A stretch of 60,219 bases of DNA from a bacterium (GTDB taxonomy: Bacteria > Zhuqueibacterota > QNDG01 > JAFGCO01). How positions within the stretch are numbered: position 1 is the stretch's first letter; each line of letters opens with the position of its first letter. Location of the stretch: the NCBI GenBank assembly GCA_016932575.1, contig JAFGCO010000009.1:1-60219 (forward strand), read 5' to 3'. Below the pieces are notes generated by a model that did not search any database, was not told the origin of the DNA, and worked only from the letters and a program-made list of their open reading frames with translations. Positions 35,396 to 43,985 of the stretch are shown piece after piece. The translations under genes and the position numbers were made by a program.

Positions 35396-35429
35396 AAATG
35401 CGTCAGATCATTACATGACGCATTTTTTT
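35396..35429 (+). terminator. Rho-independent terminator after the aldolase gene
   Basis: AAATGCGTCA (35396-35405) pairs perfectly with TGACGCATTT (35416-35425) around a 10-base loop, followed by a T-run to 35429. It ends the cysE-aldolase unit, 70 bp past the stop and 44 bp before the next gene. Confidence 0.85.
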
Positions 35430-35472
35430 ATAAAACAGATGATTTTCAACCCAAAAACTTGTATATTCCTTC

Positions 35473-36165
35473 ATGCGATTCAGCTCCTTGCACACATGGA
35501 TCCGGATAACATTTCTGGTCATTCTGTCAGCCGCGCCAATCACGCAGGCCAGGCAGGTCCGCATTGATTTTGATACCCTGTATGTGGAATCTCAAACACT
35601 GATGGGCAGCCTGCATATACATAACTTATTGGACAAGCAAAGCATAAAAGCGCTCAGAAAAGGCATGACAGCAATCATCGAGTACCGCGCCCAGATCTGG
35701 CACGAAAAAAACCGCTGGGTGAAATCAATGATTCACGAGCGCTATCGGCGGTTAAAAATTAATTACAATCACTGGGAACGAAAATATCAGGTTTTCTTTC
35801 AAGACGGTCAGTCCCGTTTGTATGAAGAACAGGAGCTCATCGATTATTGCCAGCAGCTAAGCGCTTTTAAAATAATCGATATCCACTCTCTGACAGAAGG
35901 ATACCGGTACCGGGTTGTGGCCCAGGTTTTGTTCAGACCCATGTCTATGGAAAATATACAGGAATTAAAACAGTGGCTTTCAGGAGAAGCTGATGAATTT
36001 GATCCGGGTGATATAAAGATCAGTAAATCTCCATGGAAAAAGGCCGGCGACTGGATCCTGAATGTTTTCGTGAATCTCACCGGCTTTGGAGATCAGGTGA
36101 TAACAGGGAAAAGTCCGCTTTTTTACCTGACAAACGGCCAACTATTGCTCGAAGAAAAATTGTAG
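35473..36165 (+). CDS. DUF4390-type exported protein
   Basis: The protein has 230 residues with a signal peptide cut after TQA (~residue 26). The mature part matches the DUF4390 style: LYVESQTLMGSLHIHNLLDK, IEYRAQIWHEKNRWV, YRRLKINYNHWERKYQVFF, YRYRVVAQVLFRPMSMENI, with a final WLSGEADEF...SPW block. In Proteobacteria such genes sit in front of NtrY-type kinases; here none follows, and a phosphatase gene comes next after 152 bp. The function is not known; the location is periplasmic. Confidence 0.75.
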   Translation: MRFSSLHTWIRITFLVILSAAPITQARQVRIDFDTLYVESQTLMGSLHIHNLLDKQSIKALRKGMTAIIEYRAQIWHEKNRWVKSMIHERYRRLKINYNHWERKYQVFFQDGQSRLYEEQELIDYCQQLSAFKIIDIHSLTEGYRYRVVAQVLFRPMSMENIQELKQWLSGEADEFDPGDIKISKSPWKKAGDWILNVFVNLTGFGDQVITGKSPLFYLTNGQLLLEEKL

Positions 36166-36317
36166 AGCGGTGTGTCATAATGGTCTAAAAATATCCGTGC
36201 CAACTTGGCGTAAAGACCTGTTGCCTGAATCACAACCCGGTGCTTATAATCACTCAACATGATAAAAACAGCCGTCTTCCTTGATAAATTTAAGAGACAG
36301 GATGCTTTATTATAAAC

Positions 36318-37256
36318 ATGAAAGCGATTGCAATGAATCCGCGCATTGCCGTCATAGACATCGGCACCAATTCCACACTGATGCTGATTGCTGAAATCAC
36401 AGCTCACGGATGCATAAAAGAAATCGCTCAATATGCAGAAACCACACGCCTGGGCCGGAAAATTCATCAGACAAAACGCATTGGCAAACAGGGCCTGAGC
36501 AACACACTGATAACTTTAAGGCGCTACCAGACTTTAATGAACAGGATGCATGTTGAAAAAACCGTAGTCGTGGGAACCCAGGTTTTTCGTCTGGCAAAAA
36601 ATCGTGAAAAAATATTAAGGATTATCCAGAATGAAACAGGCTTGCCCGTTCAAATACTCACAGAAAATCAGGAAGCCGAATACAGCTTTATTGGCGCTGT
36701 TTCCGGTAAAAAATTATCCGGAACGCTTGTGATCGATTCCGGCGGCGGAAGCACGGAAATCATTGCCGGAAAAAATAAAACCATTGCCGAAACGATCAGT
36801 CTCCCGGTCGGAGCCGTTGTCATGAACGATCAGTTTTTAAAAACAGATCCTCCGGATAAAAAAGAATGTGACATGATAAAGGAATATGTGGACAGTCAAA
36901 TCCCTTTAAAATGGAAAAATGCTCTGCAACAAACACCTCGGCTGATATATGTGGGAGGTACGGCCACAACTCTGGCAGCACTTCATCTTCAACAAAAAAT
37001 ATACGATCCATTTCGCGTGGACGGACTCAATCTCACTTCAACAGACATTCATCACTTACTCGATCGACTGTGCAATTGCCCGCTTCATACCCGACGGCAA
37101 CTGCTCTCGATTGATCCCAAACGCGCAGATATTATCATCGCCGGCACTCTGATTTTACAGACAATACTGGACCTGTCATCTAAAAAACGATTAATGATCA
37201 GAGACCGGGGCATGCGGCATGGCATTGCCCTGAAAACGGTTCAATCACAATTCTGA
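36318..37256 (+). CDS. Ppx/GppA-family phosphatase (exopolyphosphatase/pppGpp phosphatase)
   Basis: The protein has 312 residues, the short two-lobed ASKHA form without the C-terminal HD domain. Motifs: VIDIGTNSTLMLIAE (phosphate 1), GTQVFRLAKN, the catalytic E in LTENQEAEYSFIGA, LVIDSGGGSTEII (phosphate 2) and YVGGTATTLAAL (adenosine-site type). It hydrolyses polyphosphate ends or pppGpp; the sequence alone cannot separate these. An in-frame ATG at 36333 is an alternative start. Upstream 36166-36317 holds only a short AT-rich gap. Confidence 0.9.
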   Translation: MKAIAMNPRIAVIDIGTNSTLMLIAEITAHGCIKEIAQYAETTRLGRKIHQTKRIGKQGLSNTLITLRRYQTLMNRMHVEKTVVVGTQVFRLAKNREKILRIIQNETGLPVQILTENQEAEYSFIGAVSGKKLSGTLVIDSGGGSTEIIAGKNKTIAETISLPVGAVVMNDQFLKTDPPDKKECDMIKEYVDSQIPLKWKNALQQTPRLIYVGGTATTLAALHLQQKIYDPFRVDGLNLTSTDIHHLLDRLCNCPLHTRRQLLSIDPKRADIIIAGTLILQTILDLSSKKRLMIRDRGMRHGIALKTVQSQF

Positions 37257-37291
37257 ACGATACTGCGTAAAAACAAAAGTGATCTTAATAT

Positions 37292-37392
37292 AGAAGGCAA
37301 CCTTTTAAGATAAATATTTTGCTTTCCATGATCAGTCATGATGAATAGATAATCTTTATAAAAAACAATACCACTAAAAAAGGTTGCCTTCT
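37292..37392. repeat. 101-bp element with perfect 15-bp inverted ends
   Basis: AGAAGGCAACCTTTT (37292-37306) is the exact reverse complement of AAAAGGTTGCCTTCT (37378-37392). A small CATGA/TCATG hairpin (37327-37331, 37336-37340) sits in the AT-rich middle. No coding frame spans it and I see no target-site duplication. It could be a MITE-like element or a structured RNA. It lies in the gene-free 37257-37676, whose remainder (37420-37676) is AT-rich leader DNA for the next gene. Confidence 0.65.
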
Positions 37393-37419
37393 GTAACGGC
37401 TGCCAGCCAGCTGGCTTAC
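37393..37419 (+). other. Hairpin abutting the inverted-repeat element
   Basis: Directly after the right arm, GTAA (37393-37396) pairs with TTAC (37416-37419), and GCCAG (37402-37406) with CTGGC (37411-37415), closing a CCAG loop and leaving a five-base CGGCT bulge. The inner part includes the 12-bp palindrome AGCCAGCTGGCT (37405-37416). The bulged stem recalls REP-type hairpins. Confidence 0.5.
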
Positions 37420-37676
37420 GATTACGACATCAATATCTTTTCATTCAAATTTGCTAAGGTTCAGTTAGTTATTTATATTCTCTCTAAATTTTATTGACAT
37501 TTTTAATTGTCATTATATCGGTCTCCAGGATGAAAACTGACAAACGCGAACCCTCTTCCTGCATATTAATCCTTGATTCTATTCAATAAAATCAATATTT
37601 TATTTGAACGGATTGTGACAATGAATCGTACAATTTATAGTTGGATTATTAAGATTAACAAGACGGGGATTAATTC

Positions 37677-39530
37677 ATGAAGATTACAAAACTGCATGTG
37701 ATACTTTTTTTGATTATAAGCATCGCCCCCATGATGACAAACGCACAAAAATTGTCAACCCGCCCGGCCAAACCTTGCCTGAACAAGCCAGTCACCTTCG
37801 AATTCACACCCAGCCCTGTATCATCCGGCCTTCAATCCTTGAATCTCATTCTGCGTACCCAGCTCATGGCGCATCCCGATACACTTGCCATGAATCATTC
37901 TGAACGCTTATGGACAGTGACAACAATTCTTAAAGACACATCAATATCCATCCTGCTGTTTCATCTTCAGGGACTGGATATCCAGGGCCGCCTTTATAGC
38001 ATGAAAGACCGGAACGAGCCGTTTGTGACTTTACTTTACAATATCAACGGTGCCCCTGTCCGGGATGCCTATATGTCAAAGGCGCTGTACTTAAGCGGCT
38101 ATGGAAATATCAGGAACGCCGATTTGACAAAAGCGATTGAGTCGATTGAACATGAATTAAATCAATATCCGGACAACTTTCCGGCCAGGCTTTTAAAATA
38201 CACGCTGATGATGCAGGAGCAGGGTCTTACGAATGAAGTTGTATTTTTTATTCGGGAAGACATTCAAAAAACACTCAGCAGGGAAAAAGATTCTGAGGAA
38301 GCACTGCATTTTGCATTGCAGGGCTACCAGATGATCGATGATGATCAGGCGATCCGGACAATTCAGGAAAAACTGATTCGAAAGAATCCGGGGGGCAGGC
38401 AGGCTGCTGCAAAAGAATTCAATGAAATTATGAGCCTTGACAATGCAAAAGAGCAGGCTTTGAAACTGGAAAAATTCATACAAAAGTATTCGGACAGCCG
38501 GTTAAATGAGATCGCACTGTCACAGCTTGCATCCACTGTCATTGAACTGGATGATTCAACAGCCATGATTGATGCCGGAGATCGTTTGACAGAGCAGGCA
38601 AAAACAATGTCAGGTGCCAGCGGACTATCCGCTTTGGCCGGTGTACTGGCTGAAAAAAAATGGAAGCTGGAGAGCGCACAGCGATATATCCGTCGGGCAA
38701 TGGAAATCATCAATCAGGTGAATCCGGATAATCCCCCGCCGGAAATATCCGAAGAAGAATGGCACGAACGAATTCAATACACAAAAGCCCGGTATCAGGA
38801 TATTACAGGATGGATTTTATTTCAGAAAAATGAATTCAAACAGGCATTGAGTGTACTGGAAGAAGCCTCCCGGGGATCCATGGAACCTGGGATATTGTTT
38901 CATCTGGCTGAAACATTAAACGCCATGGGAGAACAGGAACAGGCCCTATCCACCTATGCGCAAGCAGCTGCCTATGGCGGAGGTATAGCCGAAATGGCCA
39001 TGCAGAAATTAAATAAACTCTGGCAAACCACCGGGCGTGATTCCACCCAACTGGAGGTATATTTAAACAGTCGCGAAGATCAAGTCGAAAATGAATATAT
39101 CCAGAAAATACTGCGCAGACGGCAGATTAAAAAAGCACCTGATTTCACATTAAAGAGACTCAGCGGCGGCAGTGTAAAACTCTCTGATTCAAGAGGTCAA
39201 AAAGTATTACTCTGCTTCTGGGCGACATGGAGCGATGCTTCTGCACAGATGATGGAAGCAATACTGGAGATAGCCTCCGAGCGGGAAGATCTGGCCATAA
39301 TGGCTGTGGCTGTGGACCGGGATGCCTCGGATATTTCCCGTTTTGTGAGAGACAATCGCATTCCTTTTCAGGTGCTGCTCACAAACCGGCAGACTGAAAT
39401 GGAATATCAATTAAAAGGCGTGCCTGTTTTATATGTCATCGATCCTGACGGACGCATTCATTTTCAGCATAAGGGATTTCGGCCGGATCTGATCGAGGTC
39501 CTGAATATTGAACTGGACAACCTGCAATGA
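37677..39530 (+). CDS. Exported TPR-like protein with a cysteine-less TlpA/thioredoxin-like C-terminal domain
   Basis: The protein has 617 residues with a signal peptide ending at TNAQ. Residues ~25-120 are a beta-rich domain; ~130-480 are helical with TPR-like pairs (ALYLSGYGNIRNADLTKAIE, GWILFQKNEFKQALSVLEEA, MGEQEQALSTYAQAAAYGG). Residues ~485-617 are an AhpC/TlpA-type thioredoxin fold: KAPDFTLKRLSGGSVKLSD, LLCFWATW, then KGVPVLYVIDPDGRI. Where TlpA has W-C-x-x-C, this protein has W518-S-D-A-S522, so both redox cysteines are serine and disulfide chemistry is impossible. It begins a four-gene run ending with an Omp85 barrel. A scaffold or chaperone role in the periplasm is plausible (inference). 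Confidence 0.85.
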   Translation: MKITKLHVILFLIISIAPMMTNAQKLSTRPAKPCLNKPVTFEFTPSPVSSGLQSLNLILRTQLMAHPDTLAMNHSERLWTVTTILKDTSISILLFHLQGLDIQGRLYSMKDRNEPFVTLLYNINGAPVRDAYMSKALYLSGYGNIRNADLTKAIESIEHELNQYPDNFPARLLKYTLMMQEQGLTNEVVFFIREDIQKTLSREKDSEEALHFALQGYQMIDDDQAIRTIQEKLIRKNPGGRQAAAKEFNEIMSLDNAKEQALKLEKFIQKYSDSRLNEIALSQLASTVIELDDSTAMIDAGDRLTEQAKTMSGASGLSALAGVLAEKKWKLESAQRYIRRAMEIINQVNPDNPPPEISEEEWHERIQYTKARYQDITGWILFQKNEFKQALSVLEEASRGSMEPGILFHLAETLNAMGEQEQALSTYAQAAAYGGGIAEMAMQKLNKLWQTTGRDSTQLEVYLNSREDQVENEYIQKILRRRQIKKAPDFTLKRLSGGSVKLSDSRGQKVLLCFWATWSDASAQMMEAILEIASEREDLAIMAVAVDRDASDISRFVRDNRIPFQVLLTNRQTEMEYQLKGVPVLYVIDPDGRIHFQHKGFRPDLIEVLNIELDNLQ

Positions 39531-39543
39531 TCCGGGAATTTTC

Positions 39544-40374
39544 ATGCGACTTGTATACACATCAGATCTGCACGGTCATACCGAACGATACCATCAACTA
39601 CGGCATATCGTTTATCAGGCTCATCCCGATGTGATCATACTCGGAGGCGATTTACTGCCGCATCACAGAGATATAAAATCAAGCGTGCAGTCTCAAATTC
39701 AGTTCATCCGCCATGATTTTTATCATTTTCTTTCCGATTTACCCGCGAATATCCCCGTCGGAATCATTCTTGGAAATGATGATTGGGCCGCTGCACTATT
39801 AACCCTGCGTACTTTGGCAAAAAGATACTTTTTGTATTTAATCCATGACAAACCTTTGACTGTCAATGGCGTTGAAATTCTGGGTTATCCCTATGTCCCC
39901 CCCACCCCTTTTCTGGCCAAAGATTTTGAAAAACTCGATAAAAAAAACGATCCGCTTCCCGAGCATCCAGAAACATCCTATATCACACGCCGGAACACAG
40001 TTCAATCCATTGCCACCTCCAGTCTGTTTCGGCAGCGAAGCTCCATCGAAGAAGATTTATCTGGATATAATGCACATAAACAGACGATATTTGTATCTCA
40101 CGCACCCCCCGTCAGAACCTGTCTGGATCGTCTGCATGACGGAAGAGCAGTGGGCAGTCACTCAGTTAAAAACTGGATCCAGAGACAGCAGCCGCTGCTT
40201 TCTCTGCATGGGCATATCCACGAATCTCCACGGGTATCCGGACAGTTCATGGACAGAATTGGCAGTACAATCAGCATAAATCCCGGTCAGGTTGAAAATC
40301 AACTGAGTGCGGTTGTCATCCATATCAACACAATTATTCAGGCTGAACATACAGTATATGGATCAATGTCCTGA
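39544..40374 (+). CDS. Calcineurin-like metallophosphoesterase
   Basis: From ATG 39544 the protein has 276 residues; a longer frame from 39508 lies in the end of the previous gene. All metal-site motifs are visible: SDLHGH (D-x-H), ILGGDLLPH (GD), ILGNDD (GND), VSHAPP and LHGHIHE (GHxH). There is no signal peptide, so it is probably cytosolic, which is odd between three exported proteins. The substrate (cyclic nucleotide, UDP-sugar lipid or other phosphoester) cannot be inferred. It starts 13 bp after the TPR/TlpA-like gene and ends 13 bp before the VCBS protein. Confidence 0.85.
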   Translation: MRLVYTSDLHGHTERYHQLRHIVYQAHPDVIILGGDLLPHHRDIKSSVQSQIQFIRHDFYHFLSDLPANIPVGIILGNDDWAAALLTLRTLAKRYFLYLIHDKPLTVNGVEILGYPYVPPTPFLAKDFEKLDKKNDPLPEHPETSYITRRNTVQSIATSSLFRQRSSIEEDLSGYNAHKQTIFVSHAPPVRTCLDRLHDGRAVGSHSVKNWIQRQQPLLSLHGHIHESPRVSGQFMDRIGSTISINPGQVENQLSAVVIHINTIIQAEHTVYGSMS

Positions 40375-40387
40375 CAAGAGGCAGACA

Positions 40388-41851
40388 ATGAATATCAAAC
40401 TTACCTTTTTTTTCTGTTTCATTCTCCAGACAGTCCTGAGTTTTGCCGGGGACAGAAAAGAGATAAAAATCCCTCTGTTTGGTGTTCAAGAGGTATTTCC
40501 TGTCGATCTGGATCATGACAACGATCTCGACTTCATTGTTCTGCATCGGGATACTGAGGATCTGCAATATTCGTCCATGCGGTTTATTTCTATTTTTTTT
40601 CAGAACAGGGGAATTTATCAATCGACCGCGGATATAAGATATCGGGTCGGGGACCGGGATATTTTAGTCGATTGGGGGGATATGGATGGAGATGGCCTGA
40701 TGGAATTTTATATCATTCGTCCCGATGGCATTGTAAGCTGGTCACCGCAAAGGCCGGACTCCTTAATCCCTGTCCTGTTATCGCCTTCCATATTTTCAGG
40801 GGCCGACGCTGACAGGCTGGTGCACTGGCCGTTTCTCTGGGATATTGATGCAGATTCAACCTCCGAGATTATTCTCAATCAGAAACAGGGACTCCATGTC
40901 TATGCAAAAGACAGTTTAAATCATTATCGATTATCCGCAATATTACAAGTAAATTTCGAACATCGGCTCATAAGAGAAGAATCGTTAATTCTTCAGACCT
41001 GTCTGCCGCAAATGCTGTTAAAAGAGATGAATCATGACAATCGGCCGGATATTGTGTTCTTTTCGGATGACCGGCTCGCAGTATTCTATACCCAGACACG
41101 TCCCGGAATGATCTATACACAGCCGATTCTGCCCGATTATATCTTCCGGTTTTCCATGAAAGATTCGCATTTATCTATGCTGGAGGCACTGGCCCCGGCC
41201 GATATGTCGATTGAATTGGATGATTTAAACAGGGATGGTTGCAGCGATATCGTCTTTTCCAGAGCATCGAAAGCAGGTTTTACCAAAACGCTCAGCCAGG
41301 TTCAGCTTTATTACTGTACAGAGGGAAAGTTTCAGCCCCTGCCGGATCATGTTTTAATGGCCGAAAATTTTTATGGCGATCATGTAATCGCCGATTTCAA
41401 CAGCGATGGCCGAAAAGACATTGCCCTGCTTCAATTTCCCATCGGATTAGTGGGAGCAGCAAAATTCTTAATAACACGGCGAATCAAATATGGATTCGAT
41501 ATCTATCTCCAAAAACCGGATGGACACTTCAAGGATGAGCCTGATCACCGGATTCGTTTTTCCCGGCATTCGAATATCAGTCATGTTTTAAGACCCGAAT
41601 ATTCTGAATTCACCGACTGGGACGGAAATGGCCGGCTGGATCTGCTTGTGAATGTGGATCATCAGCAGATCATTGGCTTTATTCAAAAAAATACAGGTGG
41701 ATTTTCGAAACACCCCGATGTTAAAATTAAAATTCCTGTATCACCCCAACACTGGACCGGCGATTTAAATAATGATCGTCAGGCGGATATTGTACTTTGG
41801 TATGAAGATCCGGGTGAAATTCGGTGCCTGATGAGCAGGGCAGATCCATGA
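40388..41851 (+). CDS. Exported FG-GAP/VCBS repeat protein
   Basis: The ATG at 40388 (487 residues) starts right before the signal peptide (MNIKLTFFFCFILQTVLSFA). Eight calcium-binding-type repeats are visible: DLDHDNDLDFIVL, DMDGDGLMEFYII, DIDADSTSEIILN, EMNHDNRPDIVFF, DLNRDGCSDIVFS, DFNSDGRKDIALL, DWDGNGRLDLLVN and DLNNDRQADIVLW. Such repeats build a seven- or eight-blade integrin-like propeller. Because the protein has no sorting domain, it probably stays in the periplasm or under the outer membrane. Its stop overlaps the Omp85 start (ATGA), so the two are translationally coupled and may form a complex (inference). Confidence 0.88.
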   Translation: MNIKLTFFFCFILQTVLSFAGDRKEIKIPLFGVQEVFPVDLDHDNDLDFIVLHRDTEDLQYSSMRFISIFFQNRGIYQSTADIRYRVGDRDILVDWGDMDGDGLMEFYIIRPDGIVSWSPQRPDSLIPVLLSPSIFSGADADRLVHWPFLWDIDADSTSEIILNQKQGLHVYAKDSLNHYRLSAILQVNFEHRLIREESLILQTCLPQMLLKEMNHDNRPDIVFFSDDRLAVFYTQTRPGMIYTQPILPDYIFRFSMKDSHLSMLEALAPADMSIELDDLNRDGCSDIVFSRASKAGFTKTLSQVQLYYCTEGKFQPLPDHVLMAENFYGDHVIADFNSDGRKDIALLQFPIGLVGAAKFLITRRIKYGFDIYLQKPDGHFKDEPDHRIRFSRHSNISHVLRPEYSEFTDWDGNGRLDLLVNVDHQQIIGFIQKNTGGFSKHPDVKIKIPVSPQHWTGDLNNDRQADIVLWYEDPGEIRCLMSRADP

Positions 41852-43074
41852 AACAAACCTGGATATGTATCATTCTCCTTCCTTGCATGCTTGCCGCCAA
41901 AACGCCGATTCTGCAAAAAATTGCACTGTTTGGTAACAGAACAACCAAATCACATGTTATTCTAAGAGAATTAAGTATGCAGGCGGGTGATCCGGTTACT
42001 GATTCTCTTCTGATCAGCGATCGGGCATGGCTGATCCGGTCTGATTTTTTGGATAAAATTGATTTTCAATTGAAGCCTGGTTATCAAAATAATGAATGCC
42101 ATTTATTAATCGTCGTTCAGGAAAAAAGATGCTGGTCATTTTCTCCCTCATTTCATACGGATGATTTGTTCGGGATGTATGGAGGCGGCACATTTAAGCT
42201 TCGCAATCTATGGGGACGCCGTCATAAAATCAGTCTTAAAATTGAAACCGGCGGAAAAAAACGAATCCGGTTAATGTGGGAGAATCCATGGCTTGCCGGT
42301 TCCTGGCGGCTCTTCTCGAGCATGAGTCTCTATGCGAAAGAGATATCCTATCCTTATCCCGATTATCCTTTGGAATTTCTTGATAAAACATGGGGAGTCG
42401 AATTAAAACTGGGAAAACAAATCGCAAGGCACATCCGATATGGTTTGCATGTATCATGGGAAAATATTCAAACAGATTTGCCGGCTGTCAACCTTTCGGG
42501 GCGAAATTCAGATGAACCTGTATTGACCGGACTTTTTTGCAATGTGGACACAAGAGACTGGCCCGACTATCCCCGTCATGGATATTTTCTTTATGCAGGT
42601 GCCGATTATACGAATATATCAAATCATCAGTATGCGCATGCCATTTTAAATCTGAGGAATTATTTTCCGATAAAACGAAATGATATTCTGGCTGTTCAAT
42701 GGCTTATTCAGGGATTTCAGGGCGACATCCCCATTTATAAACGTCTTCATCTCGGAGGCGGAGATACTGTACGCGGCATTCCTACAGGTTTGCTGGCCGG
42801 TGACCGGTTTGTTATGGCCAACGTGGAATATCGGTTCCCCATCATGTATGAGCGTAATTTTAAAGAAAATGTAAATCTGGGCTATGGCGGCGTCCTCTTT
42901 TTTGATCTTGGTTCCGCCTGGTTTTCAAGAGAACCATGGACACTGGACGACTGCCGAAGCGCTTTGGGAATCGGTATTCACGGCATCTGGGATCATTATG
43001 TGGTACGCGGCGAATACGGAACACATGGCAAAGGATGGGGATTTATCAATATCGGTACCAGTGTGCATTTTTAA
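41848..43074 (+). CDS. Omp85-superfamily outer-membrane protein with one POTRA domain
   Basis: The protein has 408 residues; a signal peptide ends near MLAAK. Residues ~25-97 form a single POTRA (ILQKIALFGNRTTKSHVILR, RSDFLDKIDFQLKP, LLIVVQEK). The rest is a 16-strand Omp85 barrel with the loop-6 motif GGGDTVRGIPTGLLAGDRF and a final aromatic strand GFINIGTSVHF. BamA has five POTRAs, TamA three and FhaC two, so this is a minimal form and not the general BamA. Family members insert or secrete proteins or lipids across the outer membrane. It ends the four-gene operon, 12 bp from the convergent purC. Confidence 0.9.
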   Translation: MKQTWICIILLPCMLAAKTPILQKIALFGNRTTKSHVILRELSMQAGDPVTDSLLISDRAWLIRSDFLDKIDFQLKPGYQNNECHLLIVVQEKRCWSFSPSFHTDDLFGMYGGGTFKLRNLWGRRHKISLKIETGGKKRIRLMWENPWLAGSWRLFSSMSLYAKEISYPYPDYPLEFLDKTWGVELKLGKQIARHIRYGLHVSWENIQTDLPAVNLSGRNSDEPVLTGLFCNVDTRDWPDYPRHGYFLYAGADYTNISNHQYAHAILNLRNYFPIKRNDILAVQWLIQGFQGDIPIYKRLHLGGGDTVRGIPTGLLAGDRFVMANVEYRFPIMYERNFKENVNLGYGGVLFFDLGSAWFSREPWTLDDCRSALGIGIHGIWDHYVVRGEYGTHGKGWGFINIGTSVHF

Positions 43075-43086
43075 AGGGATTGTGTT

Positions 43087-43884
43087 TTACGCCAGGTTTT
43101 TAAATTCTCCTGTAATCCTGGCAATCTGCGCAAATTTGTTCATCACCGAATCCAGAGTTTCTCCCTGGCGGTACGTGTCTTTATCCAGTCTTGCAGAGGG
43201 ATCCAGTTCGCTGAGCACATTTGCCTGCTTGAGATTTGGATTTTCTTTGGCATATGGCCACAACCGAAATGATCCTCCTGTAATTTCATCAATTACCGTG
43301 GCCTTGCCTTCGATCAGGCCATACTCCAATTTAAAATCTACGAGTTGAATATTAAAATGCGCGAATGCTGCTTCTAAAATATCAAATGTCTGCATATTGA
43401 TGTTCTTCATCTCGGCATATACTTCGCCCCCCTGCTTGGCCCGGATGATATAATCCACATAAGATTGATCCAGCATGGGATCATGAAGCGGATCATCCTT
43501 GTAATGATATTGGGTAATCAGGGGATCATATCGTTTGCCTTCTTCTTCACCTCCCCATTTGAGTATCGATCCTGCTGCAACACGTCTCGTCACCACTTCC
43601 AGATTAATCTTGAAATCCAGTTTTTTGACCAAAGAGACCTTTTCCTGAGAGCTTTCAATATAATGCGTGCGTACACCCTTTCGGTTCAAATATTCGAAGA
43701 TATCCTTGTTGGTCTGCCAGTCGACCAGAGCTTTTCCTTCAATAATATCGTGTTTGGCACCGTCTCCGGCCGTGATATCATCTTTGAAAACCATGAACAC
43801 GGTTTTTGGATCATCAGGATTTTCATAAATCACTTTGGTTTTTCCCTCGGCAATTTTCTTCAGTCGGGACAAATCCTTTGACAT
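43087..43884 (-). CDS. purC: Phosphoribosylaminoimidazole-succinocarboxamide synthase
   Basis: The protein has 265 residues. Family blocks are clear: KIAEGKTKVIYE, FKDDITAGDGAKHDII, the VTRRVAAGSILKW core, LVDFKLEYG and the ATVIDEITGGSFRLWP signature (DEitpDsxRxW, with GG in place of the usual PD). It joins aspartate to CAIR in purine synthesis. AGGAGAAGCC precedes the ATG. No other pur gene is near. It converges on the Omp85 gene with a 12-bp gap. Confidence 0.95.
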   Translation of the reverse strand: MSKDLSRLKKIAEGKTKVIYENPDDPKTVFMVFKDDITAGDGAKHDIIEGKALVDWQTNKDIFEYLNRKGVRTHYIESSQEKVSLVKKLDFKINLEVVTRRVAAGSILKWGGEEEGKRYDPLITQYHYKDDPLHDPMLDQSYVDYIIRAKQGGEVYAEMKNINMQTFDILEAAFAHFNIQLVDFKLEYGLIEGKATVIDEITGGSFRLWPYAKENPNLKQANVLSELDPSARLDKDTYRQGETLDSVMNKFAQIARITGEFKNLA

Positions 43885-43985
43885 TGGCTTCTCCTGTCCG
43901 GTTTTGTTTACATAATCTGAAGTTATTTTTAAATGAAAGAATTATTTCATCCTGCACGGAGATTCCGGACCGACCGGATGATAAA

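Noticed and set aside
37621-37680. A 19-codon ORF whose stop overlaps the start of the TPR/TlpA-like gene.
   Set aside because: It has no ribosome site and no regulatory composition (such as runs of one codon), and short ORFs of this length are frequent in AT-rich leaders.
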